Assembly (NCBI GenBank): GCA_002205965.3
Contig: NADL03000452.1
Coordinates: forward strand, 1-64,000
DNA length: 64,000 nt
Direction: 5' to 3'
DNA from: Kappaphycus alvarezii
Taxonomy: Eukaryota > Rhodophyta > Florideophyceae > Gigartinales > Solieriaceae
Under the pieces are notes generated by a model. It saw only the letters and a list, made by a program, of their open reading frames with translations. It was not told the DNA's origin and ran no database searches. Made by a program: the position numbers and the translations under genes. This document shows, piece after piece, positions 8,884-18,336 of the stretch. How positions within the stretch are numbered: the first letter of the stretch is position 1; the number at the start of each line of letters is the position of its first letter.

Positions 8884-10399
8884 TGTAATACAAAAAATGG
8901 TCCTCCCCTCATTTAATACAGGAAATGGTCCTCCCTTCACGTAATACAGGAAATGGTCCTCCCCTCGTGTAATCCAGCAACCTACAACGATCCCGCCCCT
9001 AACTTCTCCACCGTCATTTCCAAATTTACTTCCATTTTATCTAGATATTTTTATACTGTATTTAACCCTCTGAATCGACCCCGAATCAAGTCCCTTTTCC
9101 CTTTTAGCTTACCTCCTCCTCCAAATTCGCCTTTTTTTGAGAAGAAGGGCGCAAATGCACTATTGCAAAATCCCTTGCAGATTTATTTTACCTATTCCTA
9201 ATCTATAGAACCTGCCCCGGGAGCCTATTTAAACCCCTTTATTCTAAGTTCCAAATGCCCCCGATCATTTTACTCATCACCCCTCTCCCCCACACACCCA
9301 AAACACCCTACATTGCCTCCCGTTCCCCAACGTCTATCAAATGAACAACCTTCGCCCCTCTGTCCCTATTTCCAAAAACCGCCCTTCCCGTCCATCAATG
9401 GCCTTCGTCTCGCCGCCTACGGGCCAACCGATGCCGACGACTACATCCGGCGGCAAACAAAGAAGCAAATCATCGAGTTCGTTCGCCGCCTCTTCATAGA
9501 AGAAGAAGCGAGGGAGGTAAGTCCGGGAGAGGCTGAGAAGGTCGAGGAGGAGAGCGGGGAGTCCTTCGAGGAATGGTTAGCCCCTGAGCTAGTGTACGAG
9601 GCTCAGGAGGAGGAGGAGGAGGATGAGGAAGATGAGGAGGAGGAGAGGAGGAAGAGGATGGAGGAGGAGAGGAGGAAGAGGAGAGAGGAGGAGGATGGGG
9701 AGGAGGAGAGGAGGAGGAGGAGGAGGATGAGGGAACAGGGGGCATGGAAAGTGTTGGACTGGTGGGCCTGGAATGAGAGTATGGATCAAGTTGTGCCCAC
9801 GATGGAACCGGATGGAGATATCTTTAGTAGTCTAGATATCTCCCAGGGGGAAATAGAGAGTGTGAGCCATTCGCAGATATTTGTGGGGACTGCTTGGACA
9901 GCATGGATATTTTAGAGGAGTTGTTTGGATCTGATTTAGAGAATGGGAAATAAGAGGACCAAATTAATTGTTAGTTTCTTAAGTATCTTTTGCTTAGAGT
10001 ATATTGTCCACAAAAGTATTTTTATGCATTTCATTTCTTGGTATCTTCTGTAGTTTTGTTCGGACTTTAGGGGTAGCCAAAAGTCTATATAAGCTGAGTA
10101 AACTGCTTCCTCATGGAGAGGTCAAGCAAGTTGGCAGACAACTTCAAGCCAAGTCCCGAGTAGTAGGAAGTTGAGAGTCAACTTCAGACCCAAGAAAAAT
10201 TTTTCTTACGCTAGTCGCAGAGCGTCGGTGGTAGACCCTGCCCCTTTTATACTTGCTTGTAGCTTTCTCAACTCTCTTCTATATACACTCCCTTTTGTTC
10301 GTTCAACAATACCACGGTAGCACTTTTGTTGCTCGCAACACCTTCTTCTCAGAGTAATTGGTTCTGAAGATCTCTTCCCCCGCCGATTTACCGCTATCA
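8884..10399 (+). repeat. 3' LTR of gypsy A
   Basis: TG...CA ends, followed by the TSD CCTTC at 10400-10404. Same internal order as the 5' LTR, differing by scattered indels, mostly in the purine tract at 9600-9735. Confidence 0.95.
9341..9953 (+). pseudogene. LTR-encoded acidic protein, broken copy (gypsy A 3' LTR)
   Basis: Starts MNNLRP. The conserved N-terminal block (YGPTDADDYIRRQTKKQIIEF) and the first acidic part are readable, but indels shift the frame between 9341 and 9440 and again in the purine tract, where the wrong frame gives an Arg-rich stretch. The DILEELFGS end and TAA (9951-9953) are present in another frame. Confidence 0.85.
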
Positions 10400-10465
10400 C
10401 CTTCCTTTTCGAAAAGAAAACTTTTCACTCGTGATCCCAAACACTACTACTAATTACACTGTGTT

Positions 10466-10488
10466 TGTGTGTGTGTGTGTGTGTGTGG
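10466..10488 (+). repeat. (GT)n microsatellite
   Basis: About eleven uninterrupted GT units, in a wider GT-rich stretch to 10503. Confidence 0.9.
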
Positions 10489-10677
10489 GTCGGTCTCTGT
10501 GTGTCGCACTTCGCATTAGTGCAAAACTGAAAAAAAAGTCGAAAAAATAAAAGGGGACCAGCATAGTAACCAGTAAATTGTAACACACCAAAAAATACAA
10601 TTTTAATTTTAATTAAACTGTATGCAACAAGTACTCAGCTCAGATCATCCACTCTAATCAACATGACGAATCTACAG

Positions 10678-11672
10678 TAAAAAAACGTCGTCGAGCCGCT
10701 GGACCTCTCACTCAAGAAGAATTAGAGGAGCACAGGAGTCGCGATAGAGAGAGGAATGCAAAACGACGCGCAAACGAAACTGCAGAACCAAGAGAGCAAA
10801 GACTGCACGTGAATTGGGAGAGACTTTGTGCGAGAAGACAAGCTGAGACTACAGCAGAACGAGAAAGAAGGCTTGAAGAGGATTTTGTGGCTCATGGAAA
10901 CAGAAGAATACGTGAACAGGAGGGAAACAACGCGACTGGGCTTCAAAGTGATACAGTGAGTGCGCAAAGGAGGAGACAACTTGAAGACACGCCTACTCGC
11001 GAAACTCGACAGAATACGAACCGGGCTTCCATGCAAGCTGTGAGAGCTCTTGGAGACACACCAACTCGAATCACGCGACAGGGATCTAATCGGTGAGCAA
11101 CGTAATCCGCGAGAGCATTGAATACAATCCCAGAGCAGATTGAGAGAAGAGAAGCGAACCGACAGTCCAAGCAAAGATCGAGGACTTTACCAGACACTTT
11201 TGATCTCATTGAAAGGCAACAAGAAAATCGAAACGCGATGCGCAAAAGCCGGCGGTTAGAAAACACTTCAAGAAGAGAAATCCGTCTGACAGCCGACCTT
11301 GAGGCACATCGCGTATCGAGAGGTCTCTTCGGGGATGTAGAAGACACAGAACATTACTTTGATGTTGGGCGTATGGACGTGGAGTGTCCGTCTTGCCAAG
11401 CGTTGCACTTCTCTGGAGAGCGAATCAATAGCAGCTCAGTTGCGCTATCACTCTTTTTAGAGTGTTGCAGTAAAAGCAAAGTGTCTTTTCCGCCTCCTTC
11501 TACTCCATCAGAGCCGTTAAGACATCTGCTGACAGGACAGGATTCCAGTTCAATCCAGTTTCGGAGATATATACGCGAATATAACCATGTCGCAGCAAAG
11601 TGGGTGGCACGAGGTCTTGGAGGCTCGAATTTCAACCAGACGATCACGTTACAGGGACGCATACATTATTAA
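10678..11672 (+). pseudogene. Helitron N-terminal region
   Basis: Begins with a strongly basic, Arg/Glu-rich segment (10680-11096, then 11118-11300) containing repeated short R-x-R blocks. Then comes a CPSCxALHFxGER segment (about 11388-11430), a CC doublet and a PxxLxxLLTG stretch, ending with IREYNHVAAKW. This is the usual N-terminal layout of Helitron proteins. Frameshifts at about 11090 and 11600. Confidence 0.75.
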
Positions 11673-11679
11673 ATGGGGC

Positions 11680-12410
11680 CTTTTCTCGTGGCGCAGTCGC
11701 GTACGCCTGCCTTCTTTCTGTTTACGTTCATGACACCGAGTACGCGGAACAGACACAAAAAGGGTGGGTATGTCTTTCTGATTTAGTTACCAAGTCCTCA
11801 ACGACTTGACTCAGATGCTACACGAGTTCAATCCGTACGTACCCACGTTTTAAAATCTGCGTGGATGGGCTCTCGAAGAAAACTCTCCAACTCCGTATCA
11901 GATGGTGATAAACGGGGATCAAATGCCAGCTCGCGAGCATATTCGTCGGTACAACGGACCAGAGGCATCAGAGGTGGCAGATTTGATCCCCGGAGACGAA
12001 GACAGAGCGGTTGCAAGGCGCGACATAGTTGTACGCAGGCGTGGTGAAATGAACAGGAATAGGAGCGAAACCCTCGACTCCATTTCCGTAACTCATCGCT
12101 CTTACGATGCTCTACGTTACGCACTTCTATTTCCTGACGGTCGGGTAGGGTAAGATCTGGAGAACCGGCTTCATGAAGTGCGCGGCTCACGGACAAAAGT
12201 CACACCACTCATGTTTTACTTTTGGCAACTCTTCGAACGCCTGACAGTAGATTTTCGAACCATTCTGTACGCATGTCGTCTATTTACACAGTACTTGGTT
12301 GACCAATACTGCAAGGTAGAAGCGTTGCGGCTCTCCTATCTTCGTCAAAACCAGCAAAGACTTCGAGCAGCGGACTAATCTCAACTTAGAGGGTAGCTTG
12401 GCGATTCAGG
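11680..12410 (+). pseudogene. Helitron-like N domain
   Basis: Pieces in different frames: a tyrosine-rich YVHDTEYAEQ segment (about 11720), LTQMLHEFNPYV (11810), the RRDIVVRRRG to ALLFPDGRVG segment (12018-12150) that matches the family's RDIV...YD.L.YPLLFP.G pattern, and LFTQYLVDQYCKVEALRL (12275-12335). Stops interrupt each junction. Confidence 0.7.
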
Positions 12411-12450
12411 GCGCGGAGAGGATGAGGCAGACGCATTTCGTGTCGGGAGA

Positions 12451-12987
12451 TTGTTTATTCTTCCCTCAACATACATTGGAGGTGATCGATACATGCGACA
12501 ACAGATGCACGATATTATTGCGATCTCAAACAAAGTAAGCAACGCAGACATTTTCCACACCATCACATGTAATCTAAGCTGGCGCGAGATTATCAATGCG
12601 TTGCTTCCCAGTCAGACACCGCAAGACAGGTTTGATCTACGCGCTCGAGTGTTCAAACTCAAGCTCCAAGGAATGATGTCTACCGTGATGAACGAAAAGA
12701 TATTTGGTACAGTCATTGCGCACGTTCGAGTGATTGAGCTCCAAAAGAGAGGTCTCCCAAACACCCATGTCTTCTTCTTCCCCGATGAAAGATCCAAGCA
12801 CGACTTACGAAACACAGACAATGTCGACCGCATCATCTCTGCTGAGATTCATGCTGAGTCGCAGGGCGCTGACATACGTGAATTGGTGCTCAAACATGTG
12901 ATGCACACACAGTATGGTGATCTCAACAGGAACTCACCTTGCATGGGCGAGAAAATTTGCAACAAGTTCTTCGCAAAAAGTGTGTGA
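12451..12987 (+). pseudogene. Helitron Rep domain with altered HUH motif
   Basis: The best preserved Helitron part. It shows the LPSTYIGGDRYM start, an ITCNLSWREI segment (family TfTcNP.W.EI), and KRGLPNTHVFFF where active elements have KRGLPHAH. The first metal-binding histidine of the HUH pair is Asn (codon 12760-12762), the second is kept (12766-12768). ISAEIH and a C-terminal CMGEKICNKFF segment follow. Rep would nick and join DNA ends; the lost His implies loss of activity. Confidence 0.85.
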
Positions 12988-13089
12988 ATGCGACGTGTCA
13001 GTCTGGAGATGATTACTAGGTCCAATACAGAAGGCGTTCATTCGAGCATGGTGGGGAGTCGGTGCACTGATCTGTAACAATGAGTCGCC

Positions 13090-13930
13090 GATGACGACTA
13101 GTGATGCTAGACAACTCATGGGTTGTACCACACAACCGCAAGCTACTTAGCTTGTTCACATACCATGCCAACGTCAAGTTGTGCCTTTCGCGAGTCGGAG
13201 AGATCACTTACCTGGTCAGGTATGTCTGCAAGGGATTTGATCGAGTGAAAATGGAGCTAATTCCTGAAAATCAGCGATACGAAGAGATCGAAGTGGTCCA
13301 GGACGCGCAGTATATGCCCGCATCCGAAGCAGCATGGAGATTTTTATCGTTTAACATCGTGGACAGAAATCCCGTTTCGATGTCCATTTACAGAACCACC
13401 ACACTTTCATCTTTAAAGAATGATAGGAGCGCGAGGCGCTGGCAAAAGGAAGACCGTGAACAAAACTCACAGAGTGGTTTGTTGCGAACCAAAACTACCC
13501 TGGCGCAGGACACATCCTCTATCAAGACTTTTTCCGGTACTTTACATGGAAGGCGGAGTTCAAAAAGTGGAATCCAAGAGCAAGCTTGCGCCAGAGAAGA
13601 AATCCACGTCTGGAGATGACCGCTATGACCTCACTGGACCAGGCTTCAACGTCGTTGGGCGAATCTGCGCAGTGAGTCCGAGAGAGGGGGGTGATACTTC
13701 TTGCGACTGCTCCTTACACACCAGACGTGAGAAACTTCTTTCGAAGAGCTACAAGCGGTGAAAGGGGAGGTATGCGAAAGCTTTCGCCAAGCTTGCTGCC
13801 GAATGGGTCTTCTCGCAGACGATGAGGAGTGGCTAAATGCACTAAGGGAGTACTTCCGATCTTCGTTTGTACCAAATACTCACATCTTCGCTACCATCCT
13901 TGCGCATTGAAACCCATCCGATCCTCGCAC
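13090..13930 (+). pseudogene. Helitron Rep C-terminal part and linker
   Basis: DNSWVVPHNRKLLSLFTYHANVKLC matches the family DNRWVVPYNP.LL....HINVE segment. YMPASEAAWRFLSF follows (13315-13350), then in a different frame TEWFVANQNYPGAGH (13470) and, near 13801, GLLADDEEWLNALREYF. At least four frame changes. Confidence 0.75.
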
Positions 13931-14289
13931 TTCGTGGAACGATCACGACGGCATATTTAGTCGATACATTTGCGCACGCGCTCGAGGCCCACGTAACCAC
14001 ATGAAGAGAGAGCAGATTTTAGAAACCGAAATGGCGTCCTTCTACGTATTGCAAGAGATTCAACACTCCCTCCTCTCTCTGAGAAATTCACGTTTACAGG
14101 AGTTCGAGTTGCCTGAGCCACCAACTGACCTTCTAACCCTTTCTGGACACGATGTGGACATTCTGCGAACACCAGCGTTAAGAGCAAACCAGCAACAGCT
14201 TGAAAGACAGTGCAAAGTTCTCTACCAATCCTTAACGCCGAACCGAAACGGCGTTTGGCCAGATCATCGGAGCCGTGATACCCTGAGTA

Positions 14290-14570
14290 GGTTTGAAAAG
14301 CATTATGCAAGGTGGTAACAGTGGCAGTTATCATGCTGTTCCACTTCTCAGTCCTACGAGTAGCAATCATCGAGTCTTCGTTCTTTATGCACCGGGTGGA
14401 AATGGCAAGAATTACCTCATCAATTCTATCCAAGCTTTCCTTGAACTGCGTACAATCAAAGATACACCTGTCGCAACATCTGCTGTCGCTGCAGGACTTC
14501 GCATGGGTGGTCGTAATGGACACTCCACGTTACCCTCGCTCTTCCAGCCCCACTTCATCTAGCCGTCGTT
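14290..14570 (+). pseudogene. Start of Helitron Pif1-like helicase, truncated
   Basis: LYAPGGNGKNYLINSI carries Walker A (14389-14418), where the usual GKT is GKN. It continues TPVATSAVAAGLRMGGRNGHSTLP, the motif Ia region. The rest of the helicase is missing, so the element is 3' truncated or deleted here. Confidence 0.75.
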
Positions 14571-14574
14571 GAGT

Positions 14575-14838
14575 CGTGCTACTGCATCGCAGGGTTCTTA
14601 AAGGAAAAGAAGGGCAGCGAAAACCCTGTGAATATTATTGTATGTGTGTGTTATTATTCGCTTTGTCTGACAGTGTTCCGTTCATAGCAGAAAAGAACTG
14701 AGCACCGGTAGTTGCACTACAACGAAGAATCTGAGGAGGAGACCTAGATATTTGTTCTTATAGTATCTACAGTTAACCTGCACAGTCCACAAGACAAACT
14801 TTATTGTAAATTACGGTAGTATACATCTTTCTTTTAGA
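14575..14838. other. Non-coding, nothing recognised
   Basis: No ORF or repeat with support in this short spacer between the Helitron relic and an old LTR fragment. Confidence 0.4.
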
Positions 14839-14839
14839 C

Positions 14840-14996
14840 TTCAGAACTGGGCACAAGTAGTAGATCCTGCACCTTCTATACTCACTTTTAGCCCCTTGGC
14901 TTTTCGTCCTTATACATTTCTTTGGATTCCCACAACTACACCTCGACAGTGTTTTTTCGCTTGCAACACCTCCGTTGTAAGTTAATTGGTGAACAT
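14840..14996 (+). repeat. Degenerate gypsy LTR 3' fragment
   Basis: Similar to LTR positions 2637-2775: a GTAGTAGATCCTGCACCTTC start, then Tyr-rich T/C blocks, TCGCTTGCAACACCTCC and AATTGGT in the same order and spacing. The last ~30 bp and everything upstream are absent. Confidence 0.6.
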
Positions 14997-15021
14997 TCAT
15001 ATCTAACCTATGTAAATGGGT

Positions 15022-15074
15022 GTTAATTTACTGTGGTAGATATGTGGGTTGGTATCCAGTAAATTTGTACCGGA
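15022..15074 (+). repeat. 53-bp repeat, copy 1
   Basis: Nearly identical (one mismatch) to 21297-21349; begins GTTAATTTACTGTGG and ends TTTGTACCGGA. Flanks differ on both sides. Here it abuts an internal LINE fragment. Identity unknown. Confidence 0.8.
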
Positions 15075-15084
15075 GCGTAAATAT

Positions 15085-15632
15085 CTAACCTTGCCCGTAT
15101 GAACAACCAAGTTCTCGTCATCGGCATGCCATGCGTTGAGCGGGGGACGGAATCGGTCCTGAATCTTTTAGAACGAGAGGAGGGAGAGCGAGAGTGAAAG
15201 GGGAGGCCCCAATGGACCACCCCACTGGGTGTTACCAGAGCTTATTACGGAGAATGTGGAGAATGTGAGAAAAGGGGTATCCCCATAGCAGTAGTGAACC
15301 CAGCGTGCGATACTGGGCGCGAATTCCAAGAGGGCATCCAGAATGCGTTGACGAGAGATGCTATTGAAAGCATTGTGGGTATCGACTTGGATCAATACGA
15401 GATCTCGGAACTAGGGGTTTTGCATGAGGCGACGGACAGCGTGAACAATGGCTTCAGTCCCACTTTTAACGACAACGCCGAGTCGATGAGGCAGAAGATA
15501 GAAAACAGTAGTAGAGCATACCATAAGACGGCGAACGAGGAGGCCCTCATTGCCGGAATCCTAGCCGACAAGCCCACAGCAATGGGCCAAAGGCCTGCGT
15601 TGGCTTTAGGGAGAGCTGTAAGCCTGCCCCCG
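15085..15632 (-). pseudogene. LINE family-1 internal fragment (reverse transcriptase)
   Basis: On the minus strand it covers RT from the GRLTALPKANAG segment (RT motif 2, LPKP in other copies) through DTHNAFNSISRQRIL (motif A, Asp kept), a damaged QGDPLG motif (reads QWGGPLG) and NAWHADDENLVV, where the catalytic YADD is HADD (about 15100). Frameshifts occur between the pieces. Both ends of the element are missing. It is homologous to 56900-57450. Confidence 0.8.
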
Positions 15633-15642
15633 AAAAAAGGGG

Positions 15643-15718
15643 GAATTTTGGGTTATTTTAATGCATGGAAGATGTGGTCGGTTATATCTACGAGGCTAAT
15701 ACGTCATGCGGGATAAGT
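15643..15718 (-). repeat. LINE family-2 3' end, inverted copy
   Basis: Reverse complement of 16169-16245: the 3' untranslated tail of the family-2 LINE, ending in the shared CCCAAAATTCCCCC-type terminus. Together the two copies form an inverted repeat about 450 bp apart. Confidence 0.75.
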
Positions 15719-15849
15719 CCTCGCTGAAAAAAATGCTGTAGGCCCGGCATGAGTCAGGTAGTTCGCCATTATTTAAAATTTCTATTTAGTACCGGGCCGT
15801 CGAGAAAAACACTAAATGTACTCTGGAAATGACCTGTTCGACAAACACT

Positions 15850-16250
15850 CACCTCCCTCAACGCAGCCATCTCCGCCAAACGTAGAAGGTATGAACCACT
15901 GCTCGCGACTGCTACTAGATGGAGGCTTGTGCCTATCCCAATATCCATCCTCGGAGGCTGGCACCCAGACGCGTACGCGGTGCAAACCGATGTCGCGCGG
16001 AACGTGGCCGTTCGAGCGATGGAGACCTATGGGATGGTTAGAGCGGTGCTTACTCAAAGGCACACTGCTGCGGCCGTCATGTCCAACGCGGCATGCCTGC
16101 TCGCCGGCATTGAGTCTGCCCTGTAAGCAAGGTCATTTGCTGTAGTGTTACCCATCAGTGACGACTTATCCCGCATAACGTATTAGCCTCGTGGATATAA
16201 CCGACCATATCTTCCATGCATTAAAATAACCCAAAAATTCCACATACCTG
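15850..16250 (+). pseudogene. LINE family-2 3' end with C-terminal coding part
   Basis: Codes for the end of a LINE protein: AKRRRYE, then PIPISILGGWHPDAYAV, DVARNVAVRAMETYG, a QRHTAAAVMSNAACLLAG segment and a TAA at 16124-16126. About 120 bp of 3' untranslated sequence follow, ending near 16245. Homologous to 29971-30373 (minus), 22711-22920 and 888-1014. The LGGWHPDA block probably belongs to the end of a nuclease-type C-terminal domain (inference). 5' truncated. Confidence 0.75.
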
Positions 16251-16254
16251 ACTG

Positions 16255-16819
16255 TTACATGTATACGATATAGCCAATAATTGAAGAAGGAGAAGAAGAA
16301 GACTTTACCAAGCAGGAAAGGGGGGCTAGCGGCCCTCGAAAGGGGAAAAGTCTATCCGAGCCAGGAACGTTTGAGTAGTCGTCGGTTGATTGCGACAGAA
16401 GTTCGTTGTTGTATGAGCGAACTGATAATCGTGAACAAGCGATCGCGCTCGAAGGCAGGGCTACTGCCTTTCCGTAGAGCGATGTACTCAGCAATTCTGG
16501 ACAGACATTGACGCATGTTGGGAATACAGACGAACCTAATTTAAAATCCGCACTTAGTAGTATATCAAACACTGGGGGAGGATTCTGTACGGCGGTGGGA
16601 ACACGCACTCTGAGGGCCGAAGAGGGGTAGGATCTGTGGGTCGTGGGTATGGAAAATTTAAAATCTAATCTTCAGCTAACGATTATAATACTGTATATGT
16701 GAAAGAGTTGCCACTGCAGGGTGTACACCAGGGGTTGCTGCAAGTTCAACTGGAGTGCAGAGCACCAAATATCTCGAATGGTTTAAGATACATATTACTA
16801 TGCAATAGATCTGCAAACG
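16255..16819. other. Spacer with an unassigned minus-strand ORF
   Basis: A 117-codon minus-strand frame (16255-16608) has no motif I recognise. The stretch GAAGAAGACTxTAxCAAGCA at 16295 recurs near 30395, beside another family-2 LINE end, so part of this may be LINE sequence. Confidence 0.35.
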
Positions 16820-16829
16820 CCACCAGTGT

Positions 16830-17728
16830 GGCGAAAGGCTCCAGTCTGCGATCACCACTGAACTCATGCTATCGAAGTCCGATAGGTTGTTTCCGTCCGC
16901 GGCAGCCCACGACCGAGCACGGCTCCTCTCCGTGCGCACATCATCCGCATCGTCTGTTTTCTCTTCGCTTCCGCACCCCCACCGCGGTACGTACATGTCC
17001 TCTTCTGCGTGGAAAGTCGCTCTGGCTCTACGTCTTGGCATCGCACTTTTCCCGGGATCTACTCGCTGTCCGGTCTGCGCCCGTTGCTCGGCCGACATCG
17101 CACCCGTCTTAGATCCAAGTGGTCAACACGCGTTGACCTGCAAATACGAAGACAGAATGACTCGTCGTCATCACATCCTCCGCGACGTTCTTGCCCGCTA
17201 CTGCAAGGAAGTTGGGATCGTCGCCCTCGTCGAGCATCCGCTCCTCTACCAGGTTCCCAACTCTTCTGAGCATTCGGAGTCCCCCGCGCTACGAATGGAC
17301 ATTTACATACCCGCTGCATACGGGCTTCACAGTACCGATATCGTCGTCGACGTTACGCACGCCGCAACATTTCGCCAAGTAGGGTTACAGCAGGCGCTGC
17401 CGCAACACTCGCAGAGCGCGAGAAACATCGTCATTACGGCACTTACTGTAACCAAAACGATATCCTCCTCTCCCCCGTCGGGATTGATATCTATGGCGCC
17501 TTGGGCGACGACGGCAAGGGTTTTTTCCGCCGCCTTCCTTCCTTCGCTGCTTCCCGTCGCGGTTCCTCCCCTCAACAGGAGCTCCGCGACTTCGTTACCC
17601 GTTTTGCGTTTAGTCTCCAAATAATGCAGGCGCGAAAGGTTTCTACCCGCCGCCCGCATCCGTAGTTAATTTATGAATACCCTCCGCACGCCTCTGTGCG
17701 ACATTGTACAACCCATAAAGATTTACCA
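16830..17728 (+). mobile_element. 5'-truncated LINE family-1 insertion
   Basis: An 899-bp 3' end of the LINE also found at 55668-59520, flanked by the 10-bp TSD CCACCAGTGT (16820-16829 and 17729-17738). It holds the C-terminal coding region and a 3' untranslated tail ending ATTTACCA(CC). Truncation at the 5' end plus a TSD is the signature of target-primed reverse transcription. Confidence 0.9.
16866..17624 (+). pseudogene. LINE C-terminal CCHC finger and PD-(D/E)XK-like nuclease
   Basis: Shows CPVCARCSAD...GQHALTC, a C-x2-C...H-x3-C finger (about 17070-17150). TRRHHILRDVL follows, then VEHPLL and RMDIYIPAAYGLHSTDIVVDVT, resembling the catalytic R-x-D...D-V-T pattern of the restriction-like endonuclease of R2-type LINEs. 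Such a domain would nick target DNA. After the DVT segment a deletion shifts the frame; the true continuation (AEREKHRHYG, then VGIDIYGALG...FFRRL) is in another frame to about 17630. Confidence 0.75.
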
Positions 17729-17738
17729 CCACCAGTGT

Positions 17739-18336
17739 AGTAATTGCTGGTGGGTGCGAATGCAGTGGCGAGCTTAGTGAAGGCGAGACACCACAGCACA
17801 ATTCGTTGAACGCCGGCATGGGTGGTCTATGTGGGCAGTGAACACACTTCTAACAACGAAATGAATATCGTGTACAGTTGCAGTCGCAGCCTCAGTGGCG
17901 CGTGTGCAGCCGATAGAGGCGGTTGTGCTTATCGGATCAGGATCAATCCAAGCACACGCCACAGAAATTTAAGCTGGGACACACAGTACAGCACTGTTTC
18001 TTACACTCTATAAGCCCTTGAAATGCTTGTTTACTGTACAGTACAGTACAGTACTGCCGCGCTCTGTCTCCGCCACTACTATATACGTGTTCCTGTTACG
18101 GTACTCGCTTGTGCGCTCTTCAAGCTTTCCCAGCTTACAGAGCAGACAAATGGCAAGGGGACGCCGGCCATACAGCAGAGCTTACAGCCGGTAATAGATC
18201 CCATTGGAAGCCCTACGCCGCATCCTGTCGCACATCCCCATCCCCGCCATTCCCTACTAAACCGCCCGACCGCCGCGCCCACCAATCCCCTCGCCATCTA
18301 CACTCTCTTTCCTCGACATCAACCCCCCTCCTAACC
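17739..18336. promoter_or_regulatory. Upstream region of the FG-GAP gene
   Basis: No gene. It contains a palindromic (GTACA)n array at 18034-18056 (CTGTACAGTACAGTACAG) and a TATATA at 18080-18085, some 250 bp before the ATG. A shorter CTGTACAGTAC occurs at 20657. Promoter role is a guess. From about 18200 the top strand becomes very C-rich. Confidence 0.35.

Larger units (their letters stand above)
1308..10399 (+). mobile_element. Ty3/gypsy LTR retrotransposon, copy A
   Basis: A 9.1-kb element bounded by LTRs at 1308-2807 and 8884-10399, each starting TGTAATAC and ending CCTATCA or CGCTATCA, and flanked by the 5-bp TSD CCTTC (1303-1307 and 10400-10404). Internal order is Gag, protease, reverse transcriptase, RNase H, integrase, then a post-integrase duplicated domain. 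Having RT before integrase marks it as Ty3/gypsy. Both LTRs also encode an acidic protein. Several single-base indels interrupt the pol frame, so this copy cannot make a full Pol. The two LTRs differ by several indels and substitutions, so the insertion is not brand new. Confidence 0.95.
10660..14570 (+). mobile_element. Decayed Helitron
   Basis: Successive frames on the plus strand together follow the order of a Helitron RepHel protein: basic N-terminus, Helitron-like N domain, Rep, then the start of a helicase. Many frameshifts and stops separate the pieces. The sequence is lost after the first helicase motifs near 14570. I could not identify the TC start or CTRR/hairpin end. The element is inactive. 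Confidence 0.85.

Noticed and set aside
18109..18336. N-terminal extension of the FG-GAP protein
   Set aside because: The extension lacks coding character, and the ATG at 18337 begins a clear signal peptide.
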